Shown here piece by piece: positions 48,801 through 54,146 of a stretch of 54,907 nucleotides of DNA. Position numbers and translations under genes: made by a program. The DNA lies in the NCBI GenBank assembly GCA_018001225.1, contig JAGNIJ010000029.1, positions 1 to 54,907 of the forward strand, in the 5' to 3' direction. The DNA is from Kiritimatiellia bacterium (GTDB taxonomy: Bacteria; Verrucomicrobiota; Kiritimatiellia; CAIQIC01; JAGNIJ01). The notes under the pieces are model-generated. The model worked only from the letters and a program-made list of their open reading frames with translations. It had not been told where the DNA came from and did not search any database. Each line of letters begins with the position of its first letter. The stretch's first letter is position 1.

Positions 48801-51800
48801 CAAGCTGTACAACACCACGGGCGGCGTGGTGGTCACGAACTGGTTCCCCACCGCCTTCACCAACGGCGCGACCGCGACGCAAACGCTGACGGTGGCCGCC
48901 AGCACCGGACGGTGGGACATCATCACCATCGGCTCTTACAGCGCCGTGGTCTACGTGGCGGACAACGACTTCGACCGGGACAACGACTGGCGGACCAGTT
49001 CGTTGAGCCTGCCCCTGGTCGTCGTGGACGACGACGGCGACGCGCCGCTGTTCACGAACCTGACGGCCCTCGGCACGGGGACCGGGCTGATCGAGGGCGG
49101 CACGATCGTGTACTACGACTTCGACATCCCCATCGACGAGTCGACGTACACGTTCACCACGAACGCCGACACCGTGATGAACGGGCTGACGGCCGGCGCC
49201 TTCCTGGGGTCGGACGGCGCGGTGCCGCAGGGCACGGGCAATCCGGGCTACGCGGCCAACACCAGCAAGTGGTACCAGGCCTACCAGTACTACGAATTCA
49301 CGCTGACGGTGCAGTCCGGGTTTGCGCTGGGCGTGACCAACGTGTCGTTCCAGGACAACCGCTCCAGCACCGGGCCGACCGATTGGTACGTGTTGTACAG
49401 CGGGGACAGTTACGCCGCGCCGCTGGCCAGCGGGAACCACGCGGACACGAGCTGGAAGATAAACAGTTCGACGCTTAACCTGTCTGGCCTGGAGGGTTCG
49501 GTGACCTTCCGGCTGCACGCGACCAACTCGACCGGCAGCACCGGCACCTGGCGCGTGGACCACGTACGCCTCCAGGGCACCCTGACCCCGCTGCCGGGCT
49601 CCGGCCTGGTGAGCGACCAGGACCTGAACCAGGGGACGCTCGCCATCACCGCGAAGGTCACGGACGTCACCAGCGGCACGGCCACCAACTGGTTCGAGGT
49701 CCTGACGCCGGCGGGCGCGTCGCTGTTCAGCCACCGGGGCTTCAATATCGGCCCGACCACGCCCGGCCAGAGCCTGGATATTTGGACCAACCTCTACGCC
49801 ACCAACCTCGTTGCCTCGTTTAATGACATCGTGCTGGGCGTGCACACGGCCATGATCTACACGGCGGACGCGGATCGCGACCGGGCGGACGACTCGATGT
49901 CCTACACCCAGGTGATCGCGATCACCGTCATCGACGACGACACCAACCCGCCGACCGCCGGGACGATCTTCCAGACCACGACCGTGCCGTTCCCGAACCC
50001 GCACCTGCACGGGCCGATGGTGCTGTTCCGGGCCGCGACCAACGCCGCGGCGGCGGGCGTCTCGACCAACCGACGGTGGAGCCTGAACGACCGTATGATG
50101 CGCAATGACGGCGGCACCAACACGGCCTACCTGCACATCAATCTCTATGACGAGAGCGGGTATCACCGCAGCGGGAGCGAGGCGCTGTCGAACCTGGCCC
50201 TGACCATCGAGGGCTTCATCACGAACGACGTCTCGTACTTGAGCCTGGCGACGAGCAGCGCGAACACGACGAACAATCCCGCGGCTACGAACGTGTATGT
50301 CTTCTCGTCCTTCGGGGACATGAGCTTCGTGGGCACGACGAGCAAGGTCACGATCAGCGTGTCCGACACGGACAAGGACCGCCTGGATGACGCCTCGGTT
50401 CTGACGGCCTACCAGGTCGGATACATCGCCTGGAAGGACAACGACCCGTTGCCGGCGATCCTGCAGTTCCCGACCAACGCGAACACGAACGCGCTAGCCG
50501 TCCTGCTGGGGCCGAGCCCGGGCAGCCCGACCTCGAACCTGTGGACATACTCGGATCATCCGGAGGACGCCTCCAACCAGGTGTACGCCGTGTCCGACGG
50601 CGAACTGGCCGGGGTCTCCGGGGCCAGCCAGTTGATGCTCGGCTTCCACAGCTACGACCTGGGCGACGACAACGTCCTGGGCCTGCAGCGCGGAACTGCG
50701 GCCACGGAGGAGCTCGATGGGCGCACCCAGACGAACACGCACATCAGCATCGGGTCGGTGATCGCCAGCAACACGGCGAATTACAGTTCGGGCTGGAGTT
50801 CGTCCATCGGCGAGACCCGTATCGCCGCCCAGAACCCGACCAGCTACTGGGCGTTCTCGTCGTTGACGTCGAACCAGGTCCAGGGTCTGTGGGACGCCGG
50901 CGGGCAGAGCAACGCCATCGTGTTGCATGCGGTGGACTCGGACAACGACCGGGGCGGCGACCAGGCCCGGACGAACCTGAACCTCGGCTGGCTGGTGGTG
51001 TACGACGACGACACCACCGCGCCGACCGCGCCGTCGGGCCTGACGGTCAGCCCGGCCGGGTGGACCAACGTCAACTCGTTCACCGTCAACTTCACGGCTT
51101 CGGACGACGCTTCCGGGATCCTGCACTACCGGTACGAAACGAACGGGGTGCCGGCGACGCTGACGAACGGCGTCGAGGTGGCCAGCGGCGGGACCGTGGC
51201 CTCCGCCGAGGGCGAAGTCACCAACCGGCTGTTTGCGGTGGACAACGACCACGACCGGGCGTTCGACGGGCAGATGAGCGCGACGGCGGACTTCATCACC
51301 CGCCTCGACCTGACGGCGCCGCCGAAGGTCACGGGCCTCGTGACGAACGAGGGGCCCGATCCGACCAGCGAAGTCATCCTCCAGTGGCAGACCTCCGGCA
51401 TGAGCCCGGGCGACCGGGCCGGCGACGGCGCGCCGCTGTCCCCGTGGGCCACGTACCGCATCTATTACACGGAGGATGGCAGCGAGCCCGACACCTCCGA
51501 TCCCTATGTCGACGGAGCGAGCATCGAAACCCTGACCAACATGTCGATCGACACCGTGACGATCTCGAACCTGATCTTCGGCACGGAGTACGGGTTCCGC
51601 ATCGCGGGCCGGGACCGGGCCGGCAACGAGGGCGAGTTGTCGGATCCCGTGTTCATCGTGCTGCCGGGCTTCATCGTCACGCAGGGCCTGGTGAAGGTCA
51701 CCGAGGGGCAGATCCAGTACTCGGAGATCTACTGGAAGGCGGCCACCAACACGCAGGGCGGCGTGACCCGCGAGTACGACCTGCTCTGGGTGGATGCCGC

Positions 51801-52734
51801 GACCTTCTCTGACAGCTTGTCGAACCAGTGGCGGTTCCTGCAGCGGGGATACACCAACTCGCTGACCGACACGGGTGACGTGTCGCGCACGGCGCCGATG
51901 TTACTGGGCGGCAACATGCGGTTCTACCGCGCGGCCTCGAAGGATCGGTGGAAGCTCACCAACGACCTGGGCCAGGTCCAGACCCGCGTCGCCAGCGAGG
52001 AGGTCTACGGCCTGCGCACCCTGCTCGTGTATCCCGGCCAGAACTGGGTCGCGCTGCCGGTGATACCGGATACCAACTCTCTGCAGCAGATCCTGGGACA
52101 TAATATGCCGGGCGGCACGCAGTACACCGATCCGAACAGCACCATCGTGAGCTGGTACAGTCGCGGGATCACCAACGATAATTCGGGAACCGTGCTGAAG
52201 GAAGTCTGGCTGCTGGACTCCGGCACCTACAAGCAGTGGCTGACGGGCTCGGGCTGGGGCGGCGTGAACCAGCCGGCGGATCATCTGCCTCTCGAATACA
52301 CCGACGGGTTTGCGGTGAATATCCCCGAGACCGAAGAGGATCCCTATGTCATGATGTTCATCGGGCGGATCCCGACGAACAGCCAGACGCAGGTCATCCA
52401 TCCGAACTACTCGTACAACCTGGTGAGCATGCGCCTGCCCGCGACGCTCCATCCGAGCCAGATGAACCTGATCGCATCCGGGTTCAAGGGCGGCGCGGTA
52501 TCCACCCAGTCGGACCGCCTGCGCAAACTGAACCGCGCGCAACAGGGCGTGGGGCAGGACGTATGGTACCGGACGACGGACCAGACGTGGCGGTATGCCG
52601 GCGGCGGGCTGGCCTCGGACTTCACTATCTCGCCGGACGACGGGTTCCTGATCTACACGCGCAAGTCCACGACGGAGTGGATCTGGACGAACGTCCCGCC
52701 GTATACCCCGCCGACGAGGCTGATGAGCCCGTAG
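33808..52734 (+). CDS. Giant (6308-residue) secreted multidomain surface protein
   Basis: The signal peptide covers about 1-50 (ending WSQA). In order: a beta-sandwich (51-230); the N-terminal block shared with the 2672-residue paralog (240-480); about six PF12951-like beta-strand repeats (490-1075); a RGVCWGTS-type domain (1190-1290); FN3 domains, three interrupted by inserted beta domains (about 1290-2970) and two nearly identical (38782-39345); a BACON-like segment (2980-3080); two FN3 plus concanavalin-like pairs (3085-3770); a glucodextranase-C/DOMON-like binding domain (3985-4235, VDGNPADW, then VYFLVKYND); an FN3; DDD-bounded modules with six DxDxDR loops (4350-5840); and the C-terminal domain shared with the paralog, ending PTRLMSP. 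It runs 18.9 kb with no stop. No barrel, PEP-CTERM or T9SS tail is seen. Probably an adhesin or sheath component. Confidence 0.85.
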   Translation: MNPEMTSQSNAGQGPHARNRQGLLSRPSPGIGLPWLAALLVCLAPSWSQAELLVGFDFTNRPGIAATSTSTVQAANISVSVISRGSGVAASAATNCFNATSWTLPASGSTVDNAITSNDYFTLKVTPTAGYLVTVTNFSWRATKSAQGPTGLSLRVSSDGFSTDLATWTLLAASTSNYVATITGVSGSTGLEFRIYGYKAAAVGGTLRCNNGADYGQTGIDLAVFGTVASACVNLSVMTNLQQQSQYDTRWDSGGGTYDTGGSTELGMWAGGDQGYTVAWKTFRTASATSSSARELQVGDEFTIRVYTYGVYYGQLGVSLNDAGTAGSSWANRLSGSRLSVRQDGGNYSGSYQIGSWYAIGSGAGESFTNTPAGSSAADYTVKVKITSSSTFNVELNGVRKYDWTMAGSPATSARIDAYSIFLNDDRRYQWDWGDNRKDSNWKQTATVADTGAVEFGGGNGTSTINGLITDGLGASCTSGTTANRLYKIGTGTITLGCTTNTYTGGTSVEVGVLEGSADLCFGAAPASLVTNSFNVWNTGTLRFTGSFALNANRGIVLGAVDQPSIGVSSGNSVSYGGSMIGTANWYKESAGTLVLTGINSNSGIAHITSGMLVLGADLAAGPVPGAAKTNVNVWSTGTLGFTNVFTLGANRNIELGTVAGARVWVAPGSTATVSGVILGSAAWTNIGTGTLVLNGNNTFSGNLSITQGVVRVTNANGLGGTGGNTYVVNASGSALELAGGITTAAEPLYLNGTGLSSGGALRNVVNDNTFAGAITLQSTGVRINSDSGTLTLNSGTAISGSGYNLTFGGAGNILVSSEIGTGAGTVTKDGTGILTLTGASTFTGAMTISAGTVQVGNNGTAGSVATASIVNNSALAFYRSDSLAYTGVISGTGAVTNRGAGTLTLTNNNSYSGATAIDAGYIRISHNNGLGTTAGNTTVASGGRLELTNNITVAENLVLNGTGGLLGALRSIAGNNTVSGTISLNSAASIGVANDQLTVSGAISGGNTLTKYGTGTLKLTGASSYSGATTVSAGTLIANGTNASSDITVSSGSVLSGSGSIGDLTLTGTAYPGATSNAIGRLAVTGLTMNNGSKAVFQLGNCSDTSDRDYIDNSGSATINATTTIAIDDDVLSNFNTASPYSWNLIVGGISDASNFSLDETLWGTGKDGGAFGLSASGGNLVLTFTPVGGPPTLTTLAVSNITPVSAKSGGNISAQGGSAVTNRGVCWGTSADPTIADARTTNGTGIGEYDATMINLTPGQTYHVRAFAQNSEDPETGYGSDVEFTADCFQAGPTTTAASAISSTNFTANWNAIGGAASYRLDVSSNATFGTSGGGTLFISEVADPGDNANARFVELYNGSGATIDFGAATWYLSRQANGSTWAEVQLTGTVAAGATYIVAYNTTYDTAYSKNADLYNGSVITGNGDDGYFLYSDGGYAAGTLVDAYGVIDQDGTGQAWEYEDDHAVRNASIAKASNTWTSSEWTITAANVADMTPDAHTCTGASAPSFVPGFSNATVAGTSQVVTGLTADTTYYYRVRAVGGGSCVSVNGSTQSVTTSATAPSTPTGLAASDGSTTAHVALSWDDNSNEDGYVIWRNTVNTFASSTAIYSNEENVVAYNDTGATPGQLYYYWVTASNSAGSSAESTSDSGYRKLATVAGVAASDGTSTAHVQVDWTDGSGETGYAIWRDTDSDIAGATFVTEAAADAETYNDASASPGQFYYYWVRATNSTSASQSDASTPDTGYRKLADVAGVAASDGTSTAHVQVDWTDGSGETGYAIWRDTDSDIAGATFVTEAAADAETYNDASASPGQLYYYWVRATNSSSVSQGDAGTPDTGYRKLATVGGLAASDDTYGDKVVLDWTDITGATSYGIWRHTSDASGSASFLDSVGTGVETYDDTSAVAGTPYYYWVRATNSTSSSQSDFQASGEPGRRATQLAPTVINPTATSITTNGATLGAEISTNGGVAVTSRGTVWDYSATPTANEASEGGTATGVFSHARSGMTAGTLVYFRGWASNSIGKAYSADGSFWTVPDAPTLNAASAIGAASFSANWNAATGATNYLLDASASDTFAGFVNGYSARVIGDVTTFSVTGLTAATTYYWRLRAQNSGGISVYSTTNTALTLCAAPVATAATNWTTNSLYANWNSVAGASDYRLDVATSTNFTSGGAGLSLIDEDFVDFSDWTDVGTANDTDPTHFGLASPCRALGAADSLTSPRVNYPTQMTFYVDSSAGGNGYTTTNYYSLDNGATWIAIAPFTVGTGGAIVTNVLTSSPNLSGTTGVSFKLVSAFSTWYLDDVKVTGGLTDSYVPGYSNRTVSATTEQVTNLAAETAYYYRVRAVNASGTSTNSNVITAYTLSLEPTSHAGSFAAAAASASTIDLSWSAAGAPVDGYYILRRQGADPTGVPTDGTNYALSTVFGDATLVNVVVGGAETGTTVSNLTASTQYNFSIVPFNADSGANWQTYNYLTAATIPTANATTFAAEPSASPTDLSFTLIGSTSYQVSWAGGDGANTIVLMHGGGAVDANPADGKGYTNDAAFGSGTQIGTGNYVVYIGSGTSILVTALSAGTTYHVAVYEFNGDDGLQNYRTGDPLTGSQAPLDTPAVTTFAVSNNVAGSAMSGGNVTDEKGSTVTRRGVCWSTVNPPTIADPSTTNGSGLGEFSSTMSGLTPGQTYYIRAYATNTIGVGYGFIVTNVNACFTAGPTGLVASPTNYTDFTAVWQAVAGATGYALDVSTNAAFSGGAATDLFISEYIEGSSNEKYIEIYNGTGGSVDLADYSLILFANGATGYTTSNSLSGSLANGAVAVYRHGSATNAAGSTATAVDFNGDDAFVLWKKSSGSYADIIGRVGEQPANGAWTNGAAGISTKDQTLVRKASVTGGVTSNPGSGFPTLTTEWDQYGTSDSSRLGSHTYSGGSSYVPGYEDLAVTATNQSVTGLTEGQTYYFRVRATNAYCTSVNSATGTVTLNSKPGIGVGPALTVYGVVGSTPTSHTFAVTNVGGGALSYVLSTNASWLTVRPLTGSSLANGASKVHTNFFSATGLSAGSYYGTNTVTNTGAGNDAATNSPQVVQAVMVLTNIPDPSVATATADGKTLMDLAWTKDATYDVMIVHRAGAASTAPTQGTTYNIGDSCGSGTVIYKGSGSTLEHMVASGTEHHYAFYSVNNNHYSAGLTDSETTSQFAPQEIVDTFSYTNGTTLANCAGSNDWSGAWSGNTGWFTNHAGSFSAQADYPAPTGNKVVVVPSNNAGLAVTRSFAALTGGKVYAAYIMNFTWSGDQKWSGASLMHGSTEKIFFGECWGASATLGVHTAVSTKKLDYGSGQDYVIIMRYDFSTDDAHAKAYKIGTDTVPDTEPGSWDAEYLNVGSVTQIDGIRLAAGASEGYGTPGVVYFDEVRVATNWNELLAIVPTKPDDPAAVSATADGNEMVRLGWTKNGAGNGIMVLYKTSAIATDPTDGTTYSLNDTIDGATVIYKGTGDGVEHVVGAGSSVYYKFYSYNTANYYSDSDSSTANLSMGSYQSSEIVNPFSYTNGTGFGTSMKGGQGFGNNYWANTGANGSWGARTNSPTAEAAVMPRFVNIEGYTDMAGNLGRVTGLADGQSASADRTLDAGNYISSGQIYVAFMMAYQYFGSNKWAGLSLMNGTTEKAFLGKASGNNWHTLGIAAGGSTWWSAYDLLPFGGGAEAHTGNVYLVLGKYDFHTQTLQAKAFNLPTANFPAEEPTSWDVSQTLGTGIDQITRIRLNVGANNGNIGDVYFDEIRLATNWSQLAGVTCPTWIGSNNVPVAVTNLGNSLLFECQTWPIGVGQSVDLQVRWTDQTTSTYAMAWSSNHNNNSWWNYTAQMTKTGVHDFVYLSYGGNCSVISTNPSGGVTANFLVGPSPATATRDAVNTNSQINLAWTKNAAGHDVLIVRNTADSFTDPTPGQAYYASDSIGSGTVVYRGSGTSLNDTGLASSQTYYYRFYSENYSYYSTGRLASASTLGGSQIITVDGNPADWLGSAGTVYNSATVSRNEYIWKDKPYEERRDIATTTNADIREVRIFADTTNVYFLVKYNDVTDVQHPYIHVGLDTRRSSASAAMNWIGDDAGTYYGGGYFAGGQAAVHYAQRNITVHRAGGAMEVEVYADDGGTWYEPPAGSAAAASATYNAMEFWINRADLLVSSPVTARFTVASFVNSDTWANEGDATVQILAGTPDAVDSVSIAPEQVNDGDLSQRAWQEDVSDNNIDFWFDVVFDANGVVANTIPTTPVISSPTNNQAVSANPTLSWAASSDSDGEVTGYFLEVGTNETLNGEGGTTENGSIALRVNLPATQTSYTLSTSVTQYWWRVRARDTAGALSGGAITMFRIGGKGDITGPLHTLVYIGTNLTGYLAGDFDAHIAKYGPIQSITDAEIQQADNKIGFALKIEDPSGVYATNKQHSGGPSPGAFTWNIVSDDGRVSPNWDVFRLYPDGSSNELGYDAVFYASNIAASAGNSSPCITAWVDRAFTISSYDETIEYYLTVSSEDGCTENGSWAGYGTWNSFGAPAATYGGYAEDGPNTARNVSTNELIRINVADDDSQPPAAATGAGWASSRSMIASNDAAVLSASGTGQAVIFTGTDGGLVGKPLTLSFNAYDYYSGLQVSDEGSATTNTSLSVGSASWITNNIENFDASRSDLADTTEDTTILSWHWNSLAFGDMTGLWGGDGSGTTGEQNPVMLTLRDTDTDRTNDASIASNVVFGYIQVTDDDAVDPVHSELTIDGVGATGSTNLLPGNIAIVGVNGGPATGIETFSFVVLAPFPAGTIVHFVDCGWADNAGTNWHRNSEFHTNKWIATGDADVGQVFELGLQDINSGGDQVTVYQYNGAYAASNDPDRVTFLYAINMTTNKNVVDGWNVPPVPDDNKHSALYRGLTNGVTAVSIMDAGSVNVLYTGRVSGTASEILADISNSNKWQIFAANTDIDLTDFTFNITGQGGMDWEVPSLTDAQVSTGGYTVLSMVLDAGAGLLATNNAYAAAPFFKLYNTTGGVVVTNWFPTAFTNGATATQTLTVAASTGRWDIITIGSYSAVVYVADNDFDRDNDWRTSSLSLPLVVVDDDGDAPLFTNLTALGTGTGLIEGGTIVYYDFDIPIDESTYTFTTNADTVMNGLTAGAFLGSDGAVPQGTGNPGYAANTSKWYQAYQYYEFTLTVQSGFALGVTNVSFQDNRSSTGPTDWYVLYSGDSYAAPLASGNHADTSWKINSSTLNLSGLEGSVTFRLHATNSTGSTGTWRVDHVRLQGTLTPLPGSGLVSDQDLNQGTLAITAKVTDVTSGTATNWFEVLTPAGASLFSHRGFNIGPTTPGQSLDIWTNLYATNLVASFNDIVLGVHTAMIYTADADRDRADDSMSYTQVIAITVIDDDTNPPTAGTIFQTTTVPFPNPHLHGPMVLFRAATNAAAAGVSTNRRWSLNDRMMRNDGGTNTAYLHINLYDESGYHRSGSEALSNLALTIEGFITNDVSYLSLATSSANTTNNPAATNVYVFSSFGDMSFVGTTSKVTISVSDTDKDRLDDASVLTAYQVGYIAWKDNDPLPAILQFPTNANTNALAVLLGPSPGSPTSNLWTYSDHPEDASNQVYAVSDGELAGVSGASQLMLGFHSYDLGDDNVLGLQRGTAATEELDGRTQTNTHISIGSVIASNTANYSSGWSSSIGETRIAAQNPTSYWAFSSLTSNQVQGLWDAGGQSNAIVLHAVDSDNDRGGDQARTNLNLGWLVVYDDDTTAPTAPSGLTVSPAGWTNVNSFTVNFTASDDASGILHYRYETNGVPATLTNGVEVASGGTVASAEGEVTNRLFAVDNDHDRAFDGQMSATADFITRLDLTAPPKVTGLVTNEGPDPTSEVILQWQTSGMSPGDRAGDGAPLSPWATYRIYYTEDGSEPDTSDPYVDGASIETLTNMSIDTVTISNLIFGTEYGFRIAGRDRAGNEGELSDPVFIVLPGFIVTQGLVKVTEGQIQYSEIYWKAATNTQGGVTREYDLLWVDAATFSDSLSNQWRFLQRGYTNSLTDTGDVSRTAPMLLGGNMRFYRAASKDRWKLTNDLGQVQTRVASEEVYGLRTLLVYPGQNWVALPVIPDTNSLQQILGHNMPGGTQYTDPNSTIVSWYSRGITNDNSGTVLKEVWLLDSGTYKQWLTGSGWGGVNQPADHLPLEYTDGFAVNIPETEEDPYVMMFIGRIPTNSQTQVIHPNYSYNLVSMRLPATLHPSQMNLIASGFKGGAVSTQSDRLRKLNRAQQGVGQDVWYRTTDQTWRYAGGGLASDFTISPDDGFLIYTRKSTTEWIWTNVPPYTPPTRLMSP
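38782..39345 (+). repeat. Two near-identical 282-bp tandem FN3 repeats
   Basis: Copies start at 38782 and 39064. The first 205 or so bases differ at only two or three positions (for example GGGATACGG versus GGGACACGG). A diverged third copy starts at 39346, and a more distant one precedes 38782. Each encodes a 94-residue FN3 domain. Confidence 0.85.
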
Positions 52735-52751
52735 CGCGGAACGGACGGTGT

Positions 52752-52784
52752 GGAGGCGGGCCGAGCGGCCCGCCTCCTTTTTTT
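52752..52784 (+). terminator. Rho-independent terminator after the giant gene
   Basis: An 11-bp perfect stem (GGAGGCGGGCC with GGCCCGCCTCC) with a GAGC loop, followed by seven T residues, 18 bases after the stop. Confidence 0.9.
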
Positions 52785-52853
52785 CATTTACGGGCTGGCG
52801 CGAGGTAACGACATCCACCATACTGTGCCCGGCGGGAATGCCGGAGGCCGGAC

Positions 52854-53945
52854 ATGTCGAAAACCAGGCGCATCCACTTCGAAATCGGTACGAGCGTGCC
52901 CCTGCCGGCAGGGGAGCAGGTCTTCATCGCCGGCAGCGCGCCGGAACTGGGGCAATGGGAGCCGGACGGCTTCCCGCTGACCCGCGCGTCGGACGCCCTC
53001 TGGATCGGCACGGCCGTGTGCGCCGCGGACCGTCCCGTCGAATTCAAGATCACCCGCGGCCGCTGGGAGGCCGAGGAGGTCCGGGCGGACGGGAGCGTGC
53101 CGCCGAACCGGCGGCTGGCGCGCGGCGGGGACGCCGAGGTGCGGTCCGCGGTCGTCCGGTGGAAGGACACTGCCCGCGGGCCGGCGCCGAAGATCGCCGG
53201 CGATTTTCGCGTTCACGAGGGCGTTCACTCGGCGTATCTCCGGTTCGACCGGACCGTGATCGTCTGGCTGCCCCCGTCCTACGGGAAGCAGCCGGACCGC
53301 CGCTATCCCGTCTGCTACCTCCAGGACGGCCAGCAGGTGTTCGATCCGCAGACGTCGACCTTCAACCAGGACTGGGGCGTGGACGAGTGGTGCACGCGGC
53401 TCATGGCGGACGGGTCCATGCAGGAGATCATCGCCGTGGCGGTGTATTCCACCTCCGACCGCGAGCTGGAGTACAATCCGTCCCTGGCCGGTGCCGCCTA
53501 TGCGCGGTTCCTGGTCGAGGAACTGAAGCCGTGGGTGGACCGGGAATACCGGACGAAGCCGGACGCGGGATCGACCTCCGTCGCCGGCGCCTCGCTCGGC
53601 GCGACGATCGCTTTCTATCTCGCCTGGAGCCGGCCCGATGTCTTCTCCGCCGCGGCCTGCCTGTCGCCGGCCTTCCGCATGCGCGGGGACAGTTTCTGCC
53701 TCGACCTTGTACGGGCCGCGGACCGTCTGCCGGAGATCCGGCTCTTCCTGTACTGCGGGCAGGGGGACACCCTGGAGAGGGAACTCGCCGAGGGGATGGC
53801 CGAGATGGTGTCCCTGCTCAAGGCCCGGGAGTTGGAGCCGGGGCCGCGGCTGGCGGTGGTGGAGGATCTCGCGGGGCAGCATCACGAGGCGGCCTGGGCG
53901 CGGCATACCGGCGAATGGCTGCGTTTCCTGCACGGTGAACGCTAG
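52854..53945 (+). CDS. CBM20-like domain fused to an esterase D-type alpha/beta hydrolase
   Basis: The product has 363 residues and no signal peptide. The N-terminal 100 residues are a starch-binding CBM20-like fold (VFIAGSAPELGQWEPDGFPL, then VEFKITRGRWEAE). The rest is an esterase D/PF00756 hydrolase: RTVIVWLPPSY, YLQDGQQVFD, the nucleophile elbow GASLGA with Ser247, and the catalytic GQHHEAAW with His343. The family includes carbohydrate esterases and trehalose/mycolyl-type acyl transferases. A glycan-ester hydrolase acting in the cytoplasm is the simplest reading. It follows the giant gene after a terminator, so it is a separate unit. The ATG at 52854 is the first suitable start. Confidence 0.8.
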   Translation: MSKTRRIHFEIGTSVPLPAGEQVFIAGSAPELGQWEPDGFPLTRASDALWIGTAVCAADRPVEFKITRGRWEAEEVRADGSVPPNRRLARGGDAEVRSAVVRWKDTARGPAPKIAGDFRVHEGVHSAYLRFDRTVIVWLPPSYGKQPDRRYPVCYLQDGQQVFDPQTSTFNQDWGVDEWCTRLMADGSMQEIIAVAVYSTSDRELEYNPSLAGAAYARFLVEELKPWVDREYRTKPDAGSTSVAGASLGATIAFYLAWSRPDVFSAAACLSPAFRMRGDSFCLDLVRAADRLPEIRLFLYCGQGDTLERELAEGMAEMVSLLKARELEPGPRLAVVEDLAGQHHEAAWARHTGEWLRFLHGER

Positions 53946-54146
53946 CGTCATGTTCCGGAAGTACAGTGGCCTGGAGACCGCCCCCTGCCGGCTTGCCCGG
54001 CAGGCGCGGGAGGTTGGCGGAAACCGCGCCGGGCGCGGCTTTGCCGCTCCTTGTTCACCCGGCTTCGCTGAAACGCTTCGCCGGGGCAAGCCGGCGGGAC
54101 AAGCCCGCCGGGGTTCCTGTGCAGGACACGAGGAGGAGGCGTTTCC
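53946..54146. repeat. Intergenic palindromic repeat region
   Basis: Two hairpins with matching loops: CTGCCGG-CTTGC-CCGGCAG (53985-54003) and CCGGCGGG-ACAAG-CCCGCCGG (54091-54111). The first arm region 53987-54001 is also complementary to 54080-54095 with one indel. The whole looks like a dispersed REP- or MITE-type unit. No gene within it is supported. Confidence 0.55.

Noticed and set aside
51290..52734. Autotransporter beta-barrel, T9SS or PEP-CTERM tail at the giant protein C-terminus
   Set aside because: The C-terminal region has no alternating amphipathic barrel strands ending in an aromatic residue, no PEP motif with hydrophobic helix and basic end, and no T9SS CTD pattern.
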